DNA of 64,000 bases. Source: Athripsodes cinereus. Lineage: Eukaryota; Arthropoda; Insecta; Trichoptera; Leptoceridae. The translations under genes were made by a program, and so were the position numbers. How positions within the stretch are numbered: position 1 is the first letter of the stretch; each line of letters starts with the position of its first letter. A model generated the notes under the pieces. It searched no databases. It saw nothing but the letters and a program-made list of their open reading frames with translations, and had not been told where the DNA came from. Positions 59,325 through 64,000 of the stretch are shown piece by piece. The DNA is taken from assembly GCA_947579605.1 (NCBI GenBank), contig OX388314.1, forward strand, positions 20,891,982 to 20,955,981, in the 5' to 3' direction.

Positions 59325-59437
59325 ATTGTTGTGTCTTAATATTCTACACTTGTATATACATCATAAGAACTATGTATGTAAATGTATAACAACATGTAAA
59401 AGGCTAGCGCCGTGAATTGTTAATAAATAAATAAATT
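58573..59437 (+). pseudogene. CR1/Jockey-like LINE C-terminus and 3' UTR
   Basis: After the RTE insertion the frame reads LESRRIMFDLCFLHKLLNGE, IDSPELIELIKLNVPARNTR, SPVNRLRRLGNL and stops at 58836-58838. This is the typical C-terminal tail of CR1/Jockey/R1-like reverse transcriptases (RR-x-x-FDL-x-FL-x-KL-x-NG). The 3' UTR runs to AAAAGGCTAGCGCCGTGAAT and a TAAATAAATAAATT tail ending about 59437. Frame and tail are intact; the RT core is missing. Confidence 0.8.
59272..59321. repeat. Run of 50 T
   Basis: Fifty consecutive T inside the 3' UTR of the LINE. It could be expanded T-rich UTR, an inserted reverse poly(A), or an assembly artefact. Confidence 0.85.
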
Positions 59438-59439
59438 CT

Positions 59440-60174
59440 CCTTTCATTCCTCTTGTACGGTAGGTATTGAGATATATTTATTCTTCTTCTTTTCTTAATG
59501 CTTTTATTTGAGAAAGTTGGCAATCATCGGGGCTATTTTCACTTTGTTAACTGCGGCCCTAATCAGCGACGTGGTGCTTCTGTAAATTACTCTCTCAGAT
59601 AATGTAGTCAAGAAATTTTTCCTCGTTATATATTCATAAAACATCGTACTTTTTTTACATTCCGCATAGGCTTGGTAAACCAAAAGCTTATTTTATTGCA
59701 TTCGTAGTATAATAATTGACTCGATCAGGGAAAGTATAGATAATTCATAGAAAATATTAATTTACATTGCACAATACCTTAAAAATCGACGTGGAAAATA
59801 TAGTTATTTCAATATGAGGTACTAATGTAGGATTTAGAGTTCTAGGTAAGTACCTATGAAGGTTTTAGACACGTTCTTGTGGCCTTCTGTCAAAATATCT
59901 ACATAAAGGGTACGCGCACAAATCTAATTATCCATAGGTACCTATACCTATATAAGTAATGTTGATATGTAGGTATAGTGAAATATCAAGAAACTCTTAC
60001 GAAACATCAAAGGTTTTGATTACGTTACACGAATTAAACAACAGTCATGGTCGGTAGCCTAATGGGATCTTGGAATCGAGTGCTCTACCTATTGGTCCAC
60101 TCCATCTTCACGATACAAACATTTTGCTTACAGTATGGGTACTCGGGGGTGTACCTACTACTATTACTTCTACT
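59440..60174. other. Intergenic, nothing recognised
   Basis: No gene-like frame or repeat boundary. Confidence 0.35.
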
Positions 60175-60400
60175 ATACAATCGCGGTATACCCCACAAGT
60201 GGGGTAGCCAGCAGACTAACTGGACGTAATAAACATGTAGTAGTTCTCCTCAAGACAATTAAAAAATAACACACGCAGGATGGGTGGCACGCCTCATCGC
60301 GGAGTTGTAGATGTCAACTGTCTTATACGTGAGGTTCTACGAATACCAGACTTTTACAGGACACTCGAAAACATACAAAAAAGAGTGGGAGACCAATCCT
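60175..60400 (-). repeat. Family A repeat with longer body
   Basis: ATACCCCACAAGTGGGGTAGCC, AGCAGACTAACTGG, ACGCAGGATGGGTGGC, CGCCTCATCGCGGAG, then ACAGGACACTCGAAAAC. It agrees with the 49521 copy in reverse order. The tail side at left has TACTACTATT. Confidence 0.72.
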
Positions 60401-60507
60401 CCCATATGGGATGTACATACTATTCAAATGTATTATTAATCTTATCTCTTAAATAAAAATCATTTTTTTCTATTAGTGAATAACAACATTGATACGGGAA
60501 ATAAATA

Positions 60508-60611
60508 GTTTTGTCTATACGTGACACTTTCGTAAACAAAAATTGCATAAACATAAATGGTTTTGTCTATACGTGACACTTTTGAAAATGAAAATTGCGT
60601 AAACAATAATA
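60508..60611. repeat. Tandem duplication of a 52-bp unit
   Basis: GTTTTGTCTATACGTGACAC and AAAATTGC(A/G)TAAACA recur with a 52-bp period. Two copies. Confidence 0.75.
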
Positions 60612-61079
60612 ACGTAAGTAAATGAAATGGATGAATACAAACGTAAGCGTCAACAAAAACAATGAATATTATTTTAATGTAAAATAAGTGCAAAGTTCCA
60701 AGGTTACTAAACAGAGGCACGTGCTTTCCAAGTTTACAGTGCCGGTGGACACGTAGGAGATGGCGCTAAAATTATTTAAAAACTTTACAACACAATCACA
60801 TGAGCATATTGTAGGCATATTAGGCATCTCTCTAATATAATACAATATACAGTAATAATATTACAGTATTCACATCGCACAAGAGCCACAATACAATCAT
60901 AATACAGTATTATAGTCTTGTAGTGGTGTTGGTTGGTGTATTGGACAATATTCATGTTCACACTAGTATACTCTATACAAGTACTCACAATGTTTGAGTG
61001 CGACTCAGCGGTGCCGAAGTGAAGGGGGCGAGGCGGGCAGATGGCTAATTCATAAAGGCAACACGCCGCTAGTGGCGCT

Positions 61080-61113
61080 TCAGTCTATGTGCGATTTTAG
61101 TGTTGATGAGACG
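61080..61113 (+). promoter_or_regulatory. Core promoter: initiator plus DPE
   Basis: TCAGTC at 61080-61085 fits the arthropod initiator TCAKTY, with A+1 at 61082. Exactly at +28 to +32 (61109-61113) is AGACG, a match to the downstream promoter element RGWYV. No TATA box stands at -30. Spacing-correct Inr+DPE in a GC-raised stretch upstream of a coding exon supports a transcription start. Confidence 0.6.
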
Positions 61114-61418
61114 TATTACTCGGTGTGGGCATAACGACGAATTTACTTTAAACTTTCAATAAAAAACCTGTTGTGCTGTTTAAATTTCAAGCAGTGCGAG
61201 TTGGATCAGTAGCCGACTGTATATTTCAGTTAGTTCAAAGGAATATTGTGAAAAAAAAACTTCAAATAATCGTGCAGTGCGATTCTGTACCTGTAGGTAC
61301 AAGTACTTTGCACAAAAAATATAGTGAGTGTAGGTTTATAAAGTTGTTGTAAAGGAGAGACGTCCTTGTTAAGGAGAGACGTCCTTGTTAGAAACCTTTT
61401 TGAACAATTGTAGCCGCT
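61082..61418 (+). other. Predicted 5' UTR with upstream ORFs
   Basis: 337 nt between the predicted start site and the main ATG. Two short upstream ATG frames are present; one is at 61087-61134 (15 codons and a stop) and another starts at 61106. A 19-bp perfect tandem repeat (AAGGAGAGACGTCCTTGTT, 61352-61370 and 61371-61389) lies just before the main start. Upstream ORFs could damp translation. Confidence 0.45.
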
Positions 61419-61939
61419 ATGGAGGCGCATTTTGTAACATGCAGAGGTGCGCCAATACGGGGCAAAGGAGAGAAGGGCATCCCAGCCCCCCCTCTGCCAA
61501 CATTACCTCCCCCGTCCCCAGTGAAGAGTCCCCGAAGTCTTCTTTCCAGGTTTGGCAGCCAGGCCCAGGCATTTTTCAGTCCCAAGAAATCCCGCTTTGG
61601 AAGTACGGTGGCTATTCACAAACTCAGAGAAACAAAGTGGTTCAGACACGACGAGCAAAACATTTTATGTGCCGTTATTGAGTCTGGATTCATCGTGGAA
61701 ATCAAGGCAGACCCAGATGCTATTGACACGGTGGTCTCACCAGACTATCACTGTTACGGTGTGGCCGTTTGGAAGAAGGGCAAAGGTAAGTTTGACCACA
61801 AGCAGTGGTACATGTGTGGTGATATGTATGAGCGAGTAGGTAATCCTATAGATGGAGTGGTGTTGCAACATAACGTCTTCCAGGAGAGGGGACGAGGTAA
61901 GATCAAGAGGTCTGTAGCAGCCATGTGCCGAGTATGCAG
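61419..61939 (+). CDS. First coding exon of an unidentified host protein
   Basis: The exon encodes 173 codons plus two bases and ends at AG|GTGAGT (donor 61940). Base composition and codon use are plainly coding and unlike the AT-rich surroundings. Features: a basic, proline-rich N-terminus (residues 21-45, APPLPTLPPPSPVKSPR) with SP and PxxP sites, fit for phosphorylation or SH3 binding; a Ser-Arg-Phe repeat (LLSRFGS...KKSRFGS); and a compact C-terminal region from about residue 67 (KLRETKWFRHDEQNILCAVI) with many hydrophobic, Trp and His residues. It ends in the Cys pair AMCRVCR. No signal peptide or transmembrane helix is evident, so it is probably cytosolic. I do not recognise the family. 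ATG 61419 is chosen because it starts the long frame and has G at +4; upstream ATGs are in other frames. Confidence 0.72.
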
Positions 61940-62111
61940 GTGAGTAAACGAGTCGTCTTCAAAAGTTTAGGTACTTCTTTCTTATCGGCGATGTTTAAAA
62001 CACTGCGACTAGTTGTGTGAAAGTGTTTTATATAAATGTAGAATGTTGTGGAAACTGTCAAGGCGTTGCCACTTAATAGTGTGCAAAGTAGTCTTGGGAG
62101 TGAGTTGCTAG

Positions 62112-62298
62112 GTATGTCTGTACGAGAGAGGAATGTTTGCTGGAGCCGCAGTGTTTGAATGTTGACGGTAAGTTCGTATTTGATAATTTAAGGTCTTTTG
62201 AACACGACCAAACAGTCGGACCCATAAACATTAGTAGCCGGAGGTTTGTATCATTGGGTAAGTACGGGTATTTCAATACATTCAGATTATATGGACAG
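62112..62298 (+). other. Candidate internal exon (phase-compatible)
   Basis: The frame from 62104 is open to 62337. If the upstream exon (ending TGC AG) were joined to G62112 it would read R-Y-V-C-T-R-E-E-C...NVDGKFVFDN...YGQ and end at the donor CAG|GTAAGTATG (62298/62299). The acceptor GTTGCTAG lacks a pyrimidine tract. Weakly supported. Confidence 0.25.
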
Positions 62299-62805
62299 GT
62301 AAGTATGTTTTCGCTAGACATAGTTGTTATCCATTAAATTACTTAACACTTAACATCCCTACTAACGGTCGCTAAATGTCTCACTCTCATTACAATCATT
62401 TTTTCATAACACATTTATCACATAGATTAGGTATATCAAAATCCATTATACATACATGCATAACAAATACATAAACAATTAAATACCGATATTTTGTATT
62501 ACACTGGTTTATATCGACCAACGATCTACCACCAATTTACTTTATTCATACATATACCTACATACATATCAACACTATAAGTGCTACAAGCTACAGTGCA
62601 CAACACAACTTTCACAGATCGCTACGTTTTCTCACTTCACTATATCTACTGTGTAAATTCGCTAATTCATGCTACCCCAAACATCTCATCAATATTCCAT
62701 CCAACTCTCCTTCTACAATTCCCTTCTACAATCCCGTAGTTATAAAAAAATGAAGGACGAAGTTCAACAGAAGGTAATGGAATAATCCATATGTTTTTTA
62801 TGCAG

Positions 62806-62941
62806 AAAAAACCAAAAATGCCGAACAGATAGAGATTTATACGCTGAACGAGAAGTCAACAAGGAAAAGAATAATCAGGGCGACATTGGTGTCGTTCTGG
62901 AAGAAAGGAACTGTCATACGCATCAACAATGTTGCAGATAA
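62806..62941 (+). other. Candidate terminal exon (phase-compatible)
   Basis: The acceptor TTTTTTATGCAG|A (62805) and the phase fit the donor at 61940. The join yields AGA (Arg), then KNQKCRTDRDLYAEREVNKE and 24 more residues to TAA at 62939-62941, giving a 218-residue protein. A frame of 44 codons may be open by chance. It competes with the 62112 candidate and with exons beyond the window. Confidence 0.3.
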
Positions 62942-64000
62942 ACAAGAACAGGCTAATTCAGAAAAGGATATTCGATCAAAGGTGAGCAAAATAAGACAGA
63001 GACCTGACAAGAACACCGCAATATATAATCTGTATTTGCATCAAGTGGATGATTCTCTCTAAAACATTCGGGCAACTATAAACAAGTACTACATTCAAGG
63101 CAAGTTGAAAAGGTAAAAACATAGCTCTATGTACCACAGATGGTGTACACTGATTTGAACTACGAATCAGGTGAAGACTTATGCAATTTACCTCTTCGAA
63201 TGCAATCACATCTCAACTGGTTTGGTAAAACTATTTCCGGCAGGTGAATGGAAAATACACAAAAGAATAGTATGGTAGATTGGAATGATGGAAAAGGTAT
63301 GATTGAATGGATGGCTTTGGTGTGTTTCCAGGTACCGAGTGTCTTAAGTCTACCAAATATTTTGAGACGAGAGCAATCTAAGATTGAGGTTTTATTGTTG
63401 GCTGCATGTTTTTAGAAAGAAATGGAAATGATGCAAATATGTGGTTATCGACCAACACAAACACATCAAAAATTACTAATCGTTCGCGGTAGGTAAATGG
63501 AAATGATATATTATTTTATGGCCACGAGTTTTCTTTTACAGATTCTGTAGTTGAGTAAACACGGTAAAGTTATAAATAATACTTGTATGGTACTAATCGA
63601 TCTATGTATCTATTTTATACTTTCAGTAATCTTTTAGATGTTTTCAAATTTCAGATCAGCATTGGATTTTCTTAACTCTAGCAATTATTGATCTATGTTG
63701 ATATAAATTTATAATGTGGCCTTTCATTTGTCTGAGTTCATATTTATGTATGGCCAATGCAGATCAGAAATAAAAAAAATGTATTTTGGATTTACACGGT
63801 AATGTTTAATTGGTACCTTTAATTATTCTTCAGTAATTAAATATATTAATTACATACACTACTAAAGGATTTATTGACGCTCGCATCAATATTATTTTCC
63901 TCTTCATTAAATTGAAGATATCATCAACAAACATTGATTTGAGTGTGATGATAAAATAATGGAAAATGTAGAAAGAATTAATTATCCATCAAGTGTTGCA
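62942..64000. other. Probable intron or downstream flank, no gene recognised
   Basis: AT-rich with no clear coding block. A GT at 62982 (CAAAG|GTGAGC) is a good donor-like site. Sequence stops before any further exon could be judged. Confidence 0.35.

Overview
This is insect nuclear DNA: AT-rich, with no bacterial-style genes, one plausible host-gene exon near the right end, and a dense layer of transposable elements. Several LINE tails (LINE 3' UTR with an AATAAAG signal and TTA repeats at 640-828 plus 4112-4150; TAAATAAATAA tails at 41.2 and 59.4 kb; abundant GTAGGTACCTAC words) look most like Lepidoptera. The order is an inference; 'insect' is firm.

Layout. 0.6-4.15 kb: an R4/Dong-type LINE (829-4100, minus strand) with a long intact ORF sits inside the 3' UTR of another LINE, with an 11-bp target-site duplication (TSD). 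5.2-7.5 kb: two LINE C-terminal remnants flank a 498-bp hAT-like MITE that carries a second 498-bp copy of itself. 10.8-11.8 kb: a LINE remnant and a tRNA-derived SINE meet tail to tail in an ATGT microsatellite. 15.6-16.5 kb: a fold-back element splits a LINE remnant, and a 46-bp hairpin retro-insertion follows. 19.3-19.9 kb: a hAT MITE contains another MITE. 21.2-25.5 kb: two decayed mariners and a decayed intron-rich gene. 28.8-31.7 kb: MITEs, including a hAT element with a 569-bp tandem duplication. 32.5 kb: an RTE 3' fragment. 36.7-37.5 kb: a pogo-like MITE with three 108-bp repeats. 39-44 kb: many short repeats, a second Dong 3' end and a hAT MITE. 46-54.6 kb: MITEs, LINE remnants, a 5'-truncated copia element with a 160-bp LTR, and a diverged tandem duplication. 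56.7-59.4 kb: LINE remnants, including an RTE copy with a 458-codon ORF inserted into a CR1/Jockey-like LINE. 61.0-62.0 kb: a core promoter (Inr plus DPE), a 5' UTR and a 174-codon exon ending in a splice donor; the best host gene in the window.

The most unusual pattern is a set of very short (46-80 bp) retro-insertions with perfect 11-15 bp TSDs. Each is little more than a hairpin plus a simple tail, and they appear to be the minimal 3' recognition ends of LINEs. I found no CRISPR array, operon, bacterial defence system or standalone tRNA/rRNA gene.
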